This document shows, piece by piece, positions 8,233 to 16,643 of a stretch of 64,000 nt of DNA. The position numbers and the translations under genes were made by a program. The first letter of the stretch is position 1. Every line of letters starts with the position of its first letter. This stretch comes from Streptococcus chenjunshii. GTDB taxonomy: Bacteria > Bacillota > Bacilli > Lactobacillales > Streptococcaceae. The notes beneath the pieces are model-generated. The model did not search any database. It saw only the letters and a list, made by a program, of their open reading frames with translations, and was not told the DNA's origin. Location: positions 496,001 through 560,000 of the forward strand of contig NZ_CP031733.1 in assembly GCF_003086355.1 (NCBI RefSeq), in the 5' to 3' direction.

Positions 8233-9605
8233 CAGACCAAGAAATCCAAAGGATACAGCAAAAGACTAAATCTGTTGCCAATAACGAAAACCAAACTGTT
8301 GGTGATACTTTTGATGTGGATATAACAGATTCTTCTGGAAACATTGTTGAGACGCAAACCTATGAAATTGTAAATAAAATAAATGGAACAACTGAAGCAC
8401 TAGCTGTAGCTCCTATTAATAATAAAGTAACGGACTACAGCCAAACAGCTATCGTAGTGGCCGGCACCCAGCTGATTGGGAAAGAAGGTTTTGGAGAGGA
8501 GGCCTGGAATTCCACTAAAAATGTGATCGAAGCTAGAAGCGGGCTAACCCCGCAGGTAGATGACATCTCCGATTTTTATGACAGCACAGTTGCCAAACTG
8601 GAAAAAGACTATGGTGGCGGGAGCATTTCCAACATGTCCGGCTTTAGCCAGTCCGGCCCCGCGGTCGCCAAGGTAGCTGCCCAACATCAGGTGCCTAAAA
8701 TCACCAACTTCATGGACTGGGGTGCCAGCAGTTCCCTCTACTCCAAGGATAATCCTAAAGGCATTACCGCTGAGGAGAAGACTTGGCTGGATAAACATGC
8801 GACCATCTATATGGACTCGACCAGAGATGTGACCTATCTGGACGGGAAAAGCCACGGGGATATTCCTTATGGCAAGAAATATATTGTTGAAGGCACCGGC
8901 GATTGGATTTCCGACCACGATACCGCTTTTCCGCGTATCAAAGGAAATGGTCTTGACATAGACTGGTATGTCAAGCACGGTCAGTTTGTCTCCGGCATGA
9001 CCAGAGAACAGGTGATTAAGGTGGCCAGAATGAAAGCCAAGCAAGCTAAGGGGCTGGATATCAAAGATCCTGATACTTGGTTTGACAGTACAGATTATCG
9101 CACTTATCTGCTGGAATATGTCAAGACATACGGTGACTTTGCGGTTGAACCGACCAAGGCCGAGCTTCTGAGCTCTTACAAGAAGACGGTTAAGGAGTTG
9201 AGAAGCCAGCTGAAAACAGCGACAGGGTCGAAGAGAATCAGTCTGCGTGAGGAGCTTCTGCGGGTTGTGGCACAAAAAGCCCGGCTGCAAGCTGAGCTTA
9301 AAGTTCAGGCTGTTAAAGATGAGATTGCTCAGGCGAAAGAAAATCTGCAAGCTGATATTACGTCTACGCATCAGGCGATGTATGCTATGGCTAAAGAGCT
9401 GTCGGAGAGTGAAGTGGCCGACCTGCTGAGTCCTTATACCATGGAGAACTTATGGGACAGTCAGGCAGAGGCTAAAAACCTGGCAGAAGCTGATGCCTAC
9501 CAAAACAGATTGATGGCTTTTGCGGACAAGCTGGATGCGGCGGCAGATAACTTAATAGCGGCCGATCAGGAAGGGGCCGCTTTGTTTTCAGCCGGCAGCC
9601 AGTAA
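8220..9605 (+). CDS. Reverse-domain lipase toxin, likely type VII secretion substrate
   Basis: A 461-residue protein; ATG 8220 is preferred over TTG 8214 because GGGAGAA is well spaced. Residues 1 to about 310 look like an alpha/beta-hydrolase: strand DYSQTAIVVAGTQ (72-84), then a nucleophile elbow GFSQSG (141-146) with probable catalytic Ser143, and late Asp/His candidates around DWISDHDTAF (228-237). Residues about 312-461 are Ala/Lys/Glu-rich and helical, with a KELRSQL/KARLQAEL coiled-coil part, resembling an LXG-like targeting domain at the wrong end. There is no signal peptide. This catalytic-first order, plus two helical partner genes downstream and an immunity-like gene upstream, matches S. 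aureus TslA. No type VII machinery gene is in the window. Confidence 0.75.
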   Translation: MATLTDQEIQRIQQKTKSVANNENQTVGDTFDVDITDSSGNIVETQTYEIVNKINGTTEALAVAPINNKVTDYSQTAIVVAGTQLIGKEGFGEEAWNSTKNVIEARSGLTPQVDDISDFYDSTVAKLEKDYGGGSISNMSGFSQSGPAVAKVAAQHQVPKITNFMDWGASSSLYSKDNPKGITAEEKTWLDKHATIYMDSTRDVTYLDGKSHGDIPYGKKYIVEGTGDWISDHDTAFPRIKGNGLDIDWYVKHGQFVSGMTREQVIKVARMKAKQAKGLDIKDPDTWFDSTDYRTYLLEYVKTYGDFAVEPTKAELLSSYKKTVKELRSQLKTATGSKRISLREELLRVVAQKARLQAELKVQAVKDEIAQAKENLQADITSTHQAMYAMAKELSESEVADLLSPYTMENLWDSQAEAKNLAEADAYQNRLMAFADKLDAAADNLIAADQEGAALFSAGSQ

Positions 9606-9667
9606 AGCAGGCAGAGGTTTAGCAGACTTTGCACACATAAAGAGATTCATGGATAAAAGGGGATGTT

Positions 9668-9961
9668 ATGAAAGTGACAGATGATTTAGATGCGCTCGCC
9701 CAATCGGTTAAGGAGACAAGGAAAGAGCAGGAGCGTTTGGCAATTCAGGCAGCTTTGGCGGCAAAACAAGGTGATTGGTCGGCCAAGGCGGCAGATTTGC
9801 AGAGCCGGTTAGAGACGAAAGCTTCTGACCTGCAGACTTTAGTGCAGGGGACGCTAGCCGGAGAGCTGGCGGATTGTTTTACGGGTCAGGCAGCCGACAG
9901 TGCGGCGGCTTATTTGGCCGAATGGCCGCAGTCAGACTTTAGCGGCCTGATACGGGCTTAG
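9668..9961 (+). CDS. Small helical partner protein of lipase toxin
   Basis: A 97-residue, almost wholly helical, acidic protein rich in Ala, Asp and Gln, with no Cys-rich or membrane segment. ATG 9668 follows AAAGGGGATG. Size, helicity and position 62 bp after the toxin fit the small WXG100-like partners (DUF3130/TIGR04197-type, Lap proteins) that bind the helical targeting domain of type VII substrates. The WXG turn itself is absent; the nearest feature is GDWSAKAADLQ. Assignment is by context and composition rather than a clear motif. It is probably in the same transcript as the toxin. Confidence 0.6.
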   Translation: MKVTDDLDALAQSVKETRKEQERLAIQAALAAKQGDWSAKAADLQSRLETKASDLQTLVQGTLAGELADCFTGQAADSAAAYLAEWPQSDFSGLIRA

Positions 9962-9978
9962 AAGAGGAGAAAGAATTG

Positions 9979-10494
9979 ATGGATAAAGAAGAACAATTGA
10001 CCCAGGAGCATTTGGGGCGGGTCAAAGCCATAGACGAAGCGGCATGGCGCTGCTGGGACCTGCAGCAGGAGGCGACTAAGCAAACGGAGACATTAAATGA
10101 GGAGCTGTGTTATTTTTGCCGGGACTTGCCGGGGGCTTCTCTCAGTCAGGCGATATGGGCATTGGAAGATGAGCGGGATAAGCTGCTGGCCAAGATTCGT
10201 CAGAAAGAAAATGAGTTGGAGGAGGCTAGGTCAGAGGAGAACAAGAGCTACAATCAGGCGGTAGAGGAGCTGCAGGAGCAGCAGAAGAAGGAGCGCCGGC
10301 AGGAGGAGTCTTTAAGTATGCTCAAGCGGCGCTTAGATCTCAGCATTGCTCATGTGAGTTTTCTGGGCCTTCAATCCGACAAGAGCAAGGGGCGTTTCCG
10401 GTGTAAGGAGTGCCGTTATGAGTGGGAGGCGGCTCTTGATTCTGTTACGGGGCGAAAGTCTTGTCAGCAATGCGGCGTTTCCTTTGAGAAATAA
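9979..10494 (+). CDS. Coiled-coil partner protein with C-terminal zinc ribbon
   Basis: A 171-residue protein starting at ATG 9979 (GAGGAG upstream). Residues 1-125 are helical, with a long charged coiled coil (about 62-115, rich in Glu, Gln, Lys and Arg), like the DUF3958-type second partner in LXG operons. Residues 140-166 form a four-Cys zinc ribbon: Cys142, Cys145, Cys162 and Cys165 in CKECxxxWEAALDS...CQQCG, similar to zinc ribbons of DNA- or RNA-associated proteins. The extra N-terminal Cys25, Cys44 and Cys47 are also notable. A zinc ribbon on a secretion partner is unusual. It is the last gene of the cassette, 17 bp after the preceding one. Confidence 0.6.
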   Translation: MDKEEQLTQEHLGRVKAIDEAAWRCWDLQQEATKQTETLNEELCYFCRDLPGASLSQAIWALEDERDKLLAKIRQKENELEEARSEENKSYNQAVEELQEQQKKERRQEESLSMLKRRLDLSIAHVSFLGLQSDKSKGRFRCKECRYEWEAALDSVTGRKSCQQCGVSFEK

Positions 10495-10506
10495 GAACAG
10501 AAGAAG

Positions 10507-10532
10507 AGCAGTTCCGGCTGCTTTTTCTTTTT
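10507..10532 (+). terminator. Terminator of lipase-toxin operon
   Basis: Stem AGCAG/CTGCT (10507-10522) with loop TTCCGG, followed by TTTTTCTTTTT. It closes the cassette before secA. Confidence 0.8.
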
Positions 10533-10721
10533 GGCCATGTTTTATATTATTTGAGAAATTCTGTTACTTAAATCGGGCTGTTCTGGCACATTACGGATAG
10601 GCAGGACAGCAAACTTTCTTTAAATCAGGATCTGCAGAAAAAGATGACGTTAAAAGATGAGATAATTCTCATTTTTCTCATATGTAAAAAGCACGGCCAT
10701 TCTTGAACTGACTTCTGTTTT

Positions 10722-10732
10722 GTGATAAAATA
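10722..10732 (+). promoter_or_regulatory. Probable secA promoter -10
   Basis: TGTGATAAAAT, an extended -10 type element, lies about 30 bp before the secA start and just upstream of the ribosome-binding site GAAAGGAAATAG. The -35 is poorly defined. Confidence 0.5.
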
Positions 10733-10761
10733 AAACGATAAGACTTTCGAAAGGAAATAGG

Positions 10762-13293
10762 ATGGCAAATATTCTACGTAAAGTCATTGAAAATGACAAA
10801 GGCGAATTAAGAAGATTAGAAAAAATAGCAAAAAGAGTTGAAAGTTATGCTGATGAAATGGCCAACATGGCTGATGCAGACTTACAGGCTAAGACACCGG
10901 AATTTAAAGAGCGGTACCAGAATGGGGAAAGTCTGGAGGATCTTTTGCCTGAAGCCTTTGCTGTTGTCCGTGAAGCTGCCAAACGCGTATTGGGGCTTTA
11001 TCCTTATCATGTTCAAATTCTTGGCGGGATAGTCCTTCATAATGGGGACGTTTCAGAGATGCGGACCGGTGAAGGGAAAACTCTGACAGCCACTATGCCG
11101 GTATACCTCAACGCGCTTGCCGGTGAAGGGGTTCACGTTATCACTGTCAATGAATACCTTTCGACCCGCGATGCGACTGAAATGGGTGAAATTTACAGCT
11201 GGCTGGGACTGTCTGTCGGGATTAATCTGGCGGCCAAATCAGCTGCTGAAAAACGCGAAGCCTATAATTGTGATATTACTTATTCAACGAACTCTGAGGT
11301 CGGATTTGATTACCTTCGTGACAACATGGTCGTCCGTCAGGAAGATATGGTTCAGCGTTCTTTAAATTTTGCCCTTGTGGATGAGGTTGATTCTGTTTTA
11401 ATTGATGAGGCCCGGACACCTTTAATTGTTTCCGGGGCAGTCAGTTCAGAAACCAATCAGCTCTATATTCGGGCAGACCGTTTTGTCAAAACGTTAAATG
11501 AGGCTGACTATGTTATCGATGTTCCGACAAAAACAATCGGCTTAACCGACTCAGGAATTGATAAGGCTGAAAAATATTTTCATCTGGAAAATCTGTATGA
11601 CCTTGATAATGTTGCGCTGACTCATTTTATTGACAATGCTCTGCGGGCGAATTATATTATGCTTTTAGACATTGATTATGTCGTCAGCGAAAATCAGGAA
11701 ATCCTTATCGTTGACCAGTTTACCGGACGGACAATGGAAGGCCGCCGTTTTTCTGATGGTCTTCACCAGGCAATTGAGGCAAAGGAAAGTGTTAAAATTC
11801 AGGAAGAATCCAAAACCAGTGCTTCAATTACCTATCAGAATATGTTCCGCATGTATAAAAAACTGGCCGGTATGACAGGGACGGCTAAGACCGAGGAAGA
11901 AGAATTTCGTGAAGTTTACAATATGCGTATCATTCCGATTCCGACCAACCGCCCCATTGCACGTCTTGATAATGCCGATTTGCTCTATCCTACCCTGAAT
12001 GCTAAATTTAGGGCTGTTGTTGCTGATGTTAAGAGGCGTTATGATAAAGGCCAGCCTGTTCTGCTGGGAACAGTGGCAGTTGAAACATCGGAACTGATTT
12101 CTAAAATGCTGGTGAAGGCAGGAGTGCCGCATGAAGTGCTCAACGCTAAAAATCACTTTAAAGAAGCTCAGATTATTATGAATGCCGGACAGCGCGGTGC
12201 GGTGACGATTGCGACTAACATGGCCGGACGCGGAACGGATATCAAATTGGGCGAAGGAGTGCGTGAACTTGGCGGGCTTTGCGTTATTGGGACCGAGCGT
12301 CACGAAAGCCGCCGGATTGATAATCAGCTGCGCGGGCGTTCAGGCCGGCAGGGTGATCCGGGTGAGTCACAGTTTTATCTCTCGCTTGAAGATGATTTGA
12401 TGCGCCGTTTTGGCTCAGACCGTATCAAGGTTTTCCTTGAGCGTTTAAACATGGATGATGAAGAGACGGTTATCAAGTCGGGCATGCTGACCCGCCAGGT
12501 TGAATCTGCCCAGAAACGTGTGGAAGGCAACAACTATGATACACGTAAGCAGGTCCTGCAGTACGATGATGTGATGCGGGAACAGCGGGAAATCATTTAT
12601 GCGGAACGCCGCGATGTCATTACAGCTTCCAGAGATTTAGGTCCGGAAATTAAAGCCATGATTAAACGGACGATTGCCCGGACTGTTGATTCCCATAGCC
12701 GCAGTACTGATCGGGACGATGCCTTGGAAGCCATCCTGAACTTTGCCAGAACCAATCTGGTGCCCGAAGAATCCATTAAACGCTCTGATTTAGAAGGACG
12801 AAAAGACAGTGAGCTGAAAGATGATCTGTATCAGCGTGCATTGGCCGTCTATGATCGCCAGATTGGTAAACTTCGTGATAAAGAAGCCGTTATTGAATTC
12901 CAAAAAGTCCTGATTTTGATGGTAGTGGACAATAAATGGACAGACCATATTGATGCACTTGATCAGCTGCGCAATGCTGTCGGGCTTCGCGGTTATGCCC
13001 AAAACAACCCTGTTGTTGAGTACCAGTCTGAAGGTTTCAGGATGTTTCAGGATATGATTGGCGCCATTGAATTTGATGTGACACGCACAATGATGAAAGC
13101 ACAGATTCATGCACAGGAACGTGAGCGCACGGCACGTCCGGCCAGAACAGTGGCCGCAAGGAATATCAGTGCTCAGCCAGCTGCAGAAAAACAGGCTGAA
13201 GGGATTGATTTTTCTAAAGTTAAGCGCAATGATCCTTGTCCATGCGGTTCCGGCAAGAAATTTAAAAACTGCCATGGACGCAGGCGCTTATAA
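10762..13293 (+). CDS. secA: Preprotein translocase ATPase SecA
   Basis: An 843-residue SecA, full length for the family. Visible are the Walker A region [14 protein letters not shown] (about 98-111), the [15 protein letters not shown] segment, the second helicase domain motifs [15 protein letters not shown] and [13 protein letters not shown], and a C-terminal zinc-binding [16 protein letters not shown] that contacts SecB-like partners or ribosomes. SecA drives general Sec-dependent export at the membrane and is distinct from type VII secretion. ATG 10762 follows a strong GAAAGGAAATAGG site. The next gene follows after 28 bp, the arrangement found in related streptococci. Confidence 0.98.
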   Translation: MANILRKVIENDKGELRRLEKIAKRVESYADEMANMADADLQAKTPEFKERYQNGESLEDLLPEAFAVVREAAKRVLGLYPYHVQILGGIVLHNGDVSEMRTGEGKTLTATMPVYLNALAGEGVHVITVNEYLSTRDATEMGEIYSWLGLSVGINLAAKSAAEKREAYNCDITYSTNSEVGFDYLRDNMVVRQEDMVQRSLNFALVDEVDSVLIDEARTPLIVSGAVSSETNQLYIRADRFVKTLNEADYVIDVPTKTIGLTDSGIDKAEKYFHLENLYDLDNVALTHFIDNALRANYIMLLDIDYVVSENQEILIVDQFTGRTMEGRRFSDGLHQAIEAKESVKIQEESKTSASITYQNMFRMYKKLAGMTGTAKTEEEEFREVYNMRIIPIPTNRPIARLDNADLLYPTLNAKFRAVVADVKRRYDKGQPVLLGTVAVETSELISKMLVKAGVPHEVLNAKNHFKEAQIIMNAGQRGAVTIATNMAGRGTDIKLGEGVRELGGLCVIGTERHESRRIDNQLRGRSGRQGDPGESQFYLSLEDDLMRRFGSDRIKVFLERLNMDDEETVIKSGMLTRQVESAQKRVEGNNYDTRKQVLQYDDVMREQREIIYAERRDVITASRDLGPEIKAMIKRTIARTVDSHSRSTDRDDALEAILNFARTNLVPEESIKRSDLEGRKDSELKDDLYQRALAVYDRQIGKLRDKEAVIEFQKVLILMVVDNKWTDHIDALDQLRNAVGLRGYAQNNPVVEYQSEGFRMFQDMIGAIEFDVTRTMMKAQIHAQERERTARPARTVAARNISAQPAAEKQAEGIDFSKVKRNDPCPCGSGKKFKNCHGRRRL

Positions 13294-13321
13294 GACTATT
13301 GATTAAATTTCAGGAGAAAGC

Positions 13322-14353
13322 ATGTCATTTAAATCAACAAACGAAAAAATTAATCTGACAGAAATCAAAAACAGTACAACCTTAGATGGGACTGCTCTTA
13401 CTAAGAAAAAAGAACGCGACCGGCAGCTGAATGCTATTATCAGAGGTGAAGATGATCGTATCCTTTTGGTTATCGGTCCTTGTTCATCTGATGATGAGGC
13501 TGCTGTTCTTGAATATGCCGGCCGATTAGCCCAGCTTCAGGAAGAAGTTAAAGACCGGATATTTATGATTATGCGCGTCTACACAGCTAAACCCCGTACT
13601 AACGGCGATGGTTATAAGGGTCTTGTTCATCAGCCCAATGCTAAAGGGACCCCTCATTTAATTAATGGGATAAAGGCGGTTCGCAAACTCCACTACCGTG
13701 TTATTGAAGAAACCGGACTAACTACTGCTGATGAGATGCTTTATCCGGAAAATCTTCCTTTAGTTGACGATTTAGTTTCTTATATTGCTGTAGGTGCCCG
13801 TTCTGTTGAAAATCAGCAGCACCGCTTTGTTGCTTCGGGGATTGATGTGCCGACCGGCATGAAAAATCCGACATCCGGCAATCTCACTGTTATGTTTAAT
13901 GGTATTTATGCAGCGCAGGCGCGGCAGAATTTCCTCTTTAACGGTGAAGAGGTGGAGACATCGGGTAACACTATGGCTCATGCCATTTTGCGCGGGGGGA
14001 CCAATGAATATGGCAAAAATATCCCCAACTACTATTATGATAATCTTTTGGACACAATTGACCAGTACGAAAAAATGGCGCTTGAGAACCCTTTTATCAT
14101 GATTGATACGAACCATGATAATTCAGGTAAGAACTATCTTGAGCAGATTCGAATCGTACGGCAGACGCTTATCAATCGTGACTGGAGTGAAAAAATTAAA
14201 CGCTATGTCCGCGGCTTTATGATTGAATCCTATCTGGAAGATGGCAGACAGGATAAGCCGGAAAAGTACGGCCAGTCTATTACTGACCCCTGTCTTGGCT
14301 GGGAGAAGACCGAAGAACTGGTTCGCGAAATCTATCATACATTAGGGAAATAA
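13322..14353 (+). CDS. aroG: DAHP synthase, first copy
   Basis: A 343-residue class I 3-deoxy-D-arabino-heptulosonate-7-phosphate synthase, the first step of the shikimate pathway (phosphoenolpyruvate plus erythrose-4-phosphate). Diagnostic segments: LLVIGPCSSDD, MRVYTAKPRTNGDGYKG, VENQQHRFVASG, GMKNPTSGNLTVMFNG, MIDTNHDNSGK and ESYLEDGRQDK. These carry the metal-binding Cys, His, Glu and Asp and the phosphate-binding Arg/Lys residues of the AroFGH family. ATG 13322 follows AGGAGAAAGC. The second copy starts one base after this stop. Two copies often differ in feedback sensitivity (Phe or Tyr), but the effector cannot be read here. Confidence 0.95.
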   Translation: MSFKSTNEKINLTEIKNSTTLDGTALTKKKERDRQLNAIIRGEDDRILLVIGPCSSDDEAAVLEYAGRLAQLQEEVKDRIFMIMRVYTAKPRTNGDGYKGLVHQPNAKGTPHLINGIKAVRKLHYRVIEETGLTTADEMLYPENLPLVDDLVSYIAVGARSVENQQHRFVASGIDVPTGMKNPTSGNLTVMFNGIYAAQARQNFLFNGEEVETSGNTMAHAILRGGTNEYGKNIPNYYYDNLLDTIDQYEKMALENPFIMIDTNHDNSGKNYLEQIRIVRQTLINRDWSEKIKRYVRGFMIESYLEDGRQDKPEKYGQSITDPCLGWEKTEELVREIYHTLGK

Positions 14354-14354
14354 C

Positions 14355-15416
14355 ATGGGAATTCATCAGAAAAGTGCGGCTCTTTCTGTTGCACAGATAA
14401 AAACACTGTCTAAATTGGAAGGCCGTTTTCTTGATAATAAGCTGGCTCGCGATCGGGAACTGGCTGCCATTATTAAGGGGGAAGACAGACGCCTGCTCTT
14501 GGTAGTCGGACCTTGTTCATCTGATAATGAATCAGCTGTGCTTGATTATGCCCAGCGATTGGCGAAGTTGCAGGATGAAGTGAAGGATAAACTGTTTATC
14601 GTTATGCGCGTTTATACCTCAAAGCCGCGTACCAACGGTGATGGCTATAAAGGAATGATTCACCAGCCTGATGCTGAGGCGGCACCCCGTTTGATGGACG
14701 GGATTGCGGCGGTTAGGCGCCTGCACTACCGCGTGATCGCTGAGACTGGTTTGACAACAGCCGATGAAATGCTTTATCCTGCTAACCTATCTTTTTTAGA
14801 TGATCTGGTTTCATATCACGCTATTGGCGCCCGTTCTGTTGAAGATCAGGAGCACCGTTTCGTTGCCTCGGGTTTAGATGCACCTACAGGAATGAAGAAT
14901 CCTACCTCAGGCAATCTTACTGTTATGTTTAATGCCATCTACGCTGCACAGAATCAGCAAAATTTTATTTTTCACGATGCCGAGGTGGAGACAGATGGCA
15001 ACTCTTTAGCACATGCTATTCTGCGCGGTGCAGTGACCGCTGAGGGTGAAAGCAGGCCTAATTATGCTTATGAGGATTTGCTGAAGGCGATTAACCAATA
15101 CGAAAAAATGGGACTGAAAAATCCTTTTCTTATGATTGACACCAATCATGATAATTCAGGGAAAGACTATCTTGAGCAGATTCGGATTGTCCGTCAGACG
15201 CTCGTTAACCGCGACTGGAATGAAAAAATTAAACACTATGTCCGCGGTTTTATGATCGAATCCTATCTGGAAGACGGCAGACAGGATAAGCCGGAAAAGT
15301 ACGGTCAGTCTATTACTGACCCCTGTCTCGGCTGGGAAAAAACAGAAAAACTGATCCGTGAAATATATAGGTTCTTAGATATCGATTCTTATGAAGATTT
15401 GATTTTCACGTCATAA
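14355..15416 (+). CDS. aroG: DAHP synthase, second copy
   Basis: A 353-residue tandem paralogue of the preceding gene with all the same catalytic segments (LLVVGPCSSDN, MRVYTSKPRTNGDGYKG, GMKNPTSGNLTVMFNA, MIDTNHDNSGK). The final third is much more similar between copies than the first, down to shared codons in ESYLEDGRQDKPEKYGQS, which suggests recent gene conversion. It carries an extra C-terminal tail of about ten residues (DIDSYEDLIFTS). Translation is probably coupled to the upstream gene through the single-base spacing. Followed by a hairpin terminator. Confidence 0.95.
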   Translation: MGIHQKSAALSVAQIKTLSKLEGRFLDNKLARDRELAAIIKGEDRRLLLVVGPCSSDNESAVLDYAQRLAKLQDEVKDKLFIVMRVYTSKPRTNGDGYKGMIHQPDAEAAPRLMDGIAAVRRLHYRVIAETGLTTADEMLYPANLSFLDDLVSYHAIGARSVEDQEHRFVASGLDAPTGMKNPTSGNLTVMFNAIYAAQNQQNFIFHDAEVETDGNSLAHAILRGAVTAEGESRPNYAYEDLLKAINQYEKMGLKNPFLMIDTNHDNSGKDYLEQIRIVRQTLVNRDWNEKIKHYVRGFMIESYLEDGRQDKPEKYGQSITDPCLGWEKTEKLIREIYRFLDIDSYEDLIFTS

Positions 15417-15429
15417 TATAAAAAGAGGA

Positions 15430-15474
15430 GAGAGGCTGAAAAATGATTTTTCTGTCTGCTCTCATTTCTTTTTT
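15430..15474 (+). terminator. Probable terminator after DAHP synthase genes
   Basis: Outer arms GAGAG/CTCTC and inner arms GAAAAA/TTTTTC form an interrupted hairpin followed by ATTTCTTTTTT. It separates the aroG pair from the repeat block upstream of acpS. Confidence 0.6.
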
Positions 15475-15480
15475 GGAAAA

Positions 15481-15567
15481 TACGGCTAAACGCTGCGGGA
15501 GTATACAGGCAGCCCGAATTTGAAAATGGGAGAGTGAGAGAACCTGTCATTTGAGGTTCTGTTACAA
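15481..15567 (+). repeat. Modular intergenic repeat, C module (acpS locus)
   Basis: The segment runs from TACGGCTAAACGCTGCGGGAG to GAGGTTCTGTTACAA. Closely related copies start the repeat blocks at 22489 (upstream of the HAD gene) and about 61041 (upstream of htpX). The shared core is GGGAGAGTGAGGGAACCTGTC and a small hairpin AACCTGTCATTTGAGGTT. It is always the first module and is followed by B modules. The name is mine. Confidence 0.75.
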
Positions 15568-15885
15568 GGCTTACCGTCAGCCGTAGCTGACTGAAGGCTT
15601 TGTCGTCTTAACAGCCGACCGCACCCTTCTAGTCATCCTGGCAGAGGTGCTGCCTGTGAAATCACAGATTTCTGGCTTACCGTCAGCCGTAGCTGACTGA
15701 AGGCTTTGTCGTCTTAGCAGCCGACCGCACCCTTCTAGTCATCCTGGCAGAGGTGCTGCCTGTGAAATCATAGATTTCTGGCTTACCGTCAGCCGTAGCT
15801 GACTGAAGGCTTTGTCGTCTTAACAGCCGACCGCACCCTTCTAGTCATCCTGGCAGAGGTGCTGCCTGTGAAATCACAGATTTCT
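15568..15885 (+). repeat. Three tandem 106-bp B modules (acpS locus)
   Basis: Copies begin at 15568, 15674 and 15780 (each GGCTTACCGTCAGCC), a constant 106-bp period with only one or two differences between copies. A fourth start at 15886 switches into the A array. Within each copy are potential hairpins CAGCCGTAGCTG, GCACC...GGTGC around CTTCTAGTCATCCTGG, and GAAATCACAGATTTC. The near identity indicates recent amplification. The repeats are too long and have no unique spacers, so this is not a CRISPR array. Confidence 0.92.
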
Positions 15886-16267
15886 GGCTTACCGTCTTTT
15901 CATACGGATTTCTTTGCGGCCTTTGTATCTTGGTGAATTGAACACGGCCTAAACGCTGCGGGAAAAAGATAGACTGAGTCTTTAATGACTCAGCGGTCAG
16001 TCTCCTATTTTCCTTTTGCGTTTTTGACGACCTTTGTATCTTGATGAATTGAACACGGCCTAAACGCTGCGGGAAAAAGATAGACTGAGTCTTTAATGAC
16101 TCAGCGGTCAGTCTCCTATTTTCCTTTTGCGTTTTTGATGGCCTTTGTATCTTGATGAATTGAACACGGCCTAAAATCCTAGTGAAAAAGATGAAGTCCG
16201 TCGCGATGCAGGTCATCGCTCGTCCTTCCCTATTTTCATACGGATTTTTAAACGGCCTTTGTATCTT
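15886..16267 (+). repeat. Array of three A-module hairpins before acpS
   Basis: Left caps GGCC occur at 15946, 16057 and 16168 (111-bp spacing). Each unit runs from ACACGGCC to CGGCCTTTGTATCTT (the middle join reads CGACC). Arms AAACGC/GCGTTT pair in units 1 and 2, and AAAATCC/GGATTTTT in unit 3; inside them GGAAAA/TTTTCC or TGAAAA/TTTTCA pair. The top stem is GAGTC/GACTC in units 1-2 and GCGATG/CATCGC in unit 3. The array ends 16 bases before the acpS start codon. Confidence 0.92.
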
Positions 16268-16283
16268 GTGTAAAGGGGGAGTC

Positions 16284-16643
16284 ATGATAGTAGGGCATGG
16301 TATTGATTTGCAGGCTATAGATGCGGTTGCTGCGGCTTATCAAAAAAATAATCGATTTGCTCAGCGGATACTGACAGAAGAGGAGCTGGCTGTTTTTCAA
16401 TCTTTAGCTGCCCCTAAGAGGCAGATGGAGTATCTGGCTGGGCGCTGGGCGGCTAAGGAGGCCTTTTCCAAAGCTTTAGGCACGGGCATCGGAGCTGTGG
16501 GTTTTCGCGATATAGAGATTTTGGCCAATGCTAAGGGAGCTCCCGTTGTGACACGTTCTCCTTTTGCAGGCAGGAGTTTCGTCTCATTGAGCCACAGCGG
16601 CAATTTTGTTCAGGCCAGTGTTATTTTGGAGGCAGAAAAATGA
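16284..16643 (+). CDS. acpS: Holo-[acyl-carrier-protein] synthase
   Basis: A 119-residue AcpS, the usual length. It transfers 4'-phosphopantetheine from CoA to acyl carrier protein in the cytosol, activating fatty acid synthesis. GHGIDLQ holds the metal-binding Asp near residue 8 and [17 protein letters not shown] holds the catalytic Glu/Lys helix. ATG 16284 is supported by AAAGGGGGAG and by the family start (MIVGHGID). The frame extends upstream through repeat DNA but that part is not protein. It overlaps alr by 4 bp. Its leader is formed by the A-module array. Confidence 0.95.
   Translation: MIVGHGIDLQAIDAVAAAYQKNNRFAQRILTEEELAVFQSLAAPKRQMEYLAGRWAAKEAFSKALGTGIGAVGFRDIEILANAKGAPVVTRSPFAGRSFVSLSHSGNFVQASVILEAEK

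Noticed and set aside
8544..9371. 275-codon minus-strand frame opposite the lipase toxin
   Set aside because: A shadow of the toxin gene; no start signal and no recognisable domain.
15568..16267. Possible CRISPR array
   Set aside because: Repeat periods are 106 and 111 bp with no unique spacers, no short direct repeats of 25-40 bp, and no cas genes in the window.
15845..16285. 146-codon minus-strand frame with internal repeats
   Set aside because: It runs through the B and A repeat modules; its repetitive protein is a by-product of the DNA repeats and it has no ribosome-binding site.
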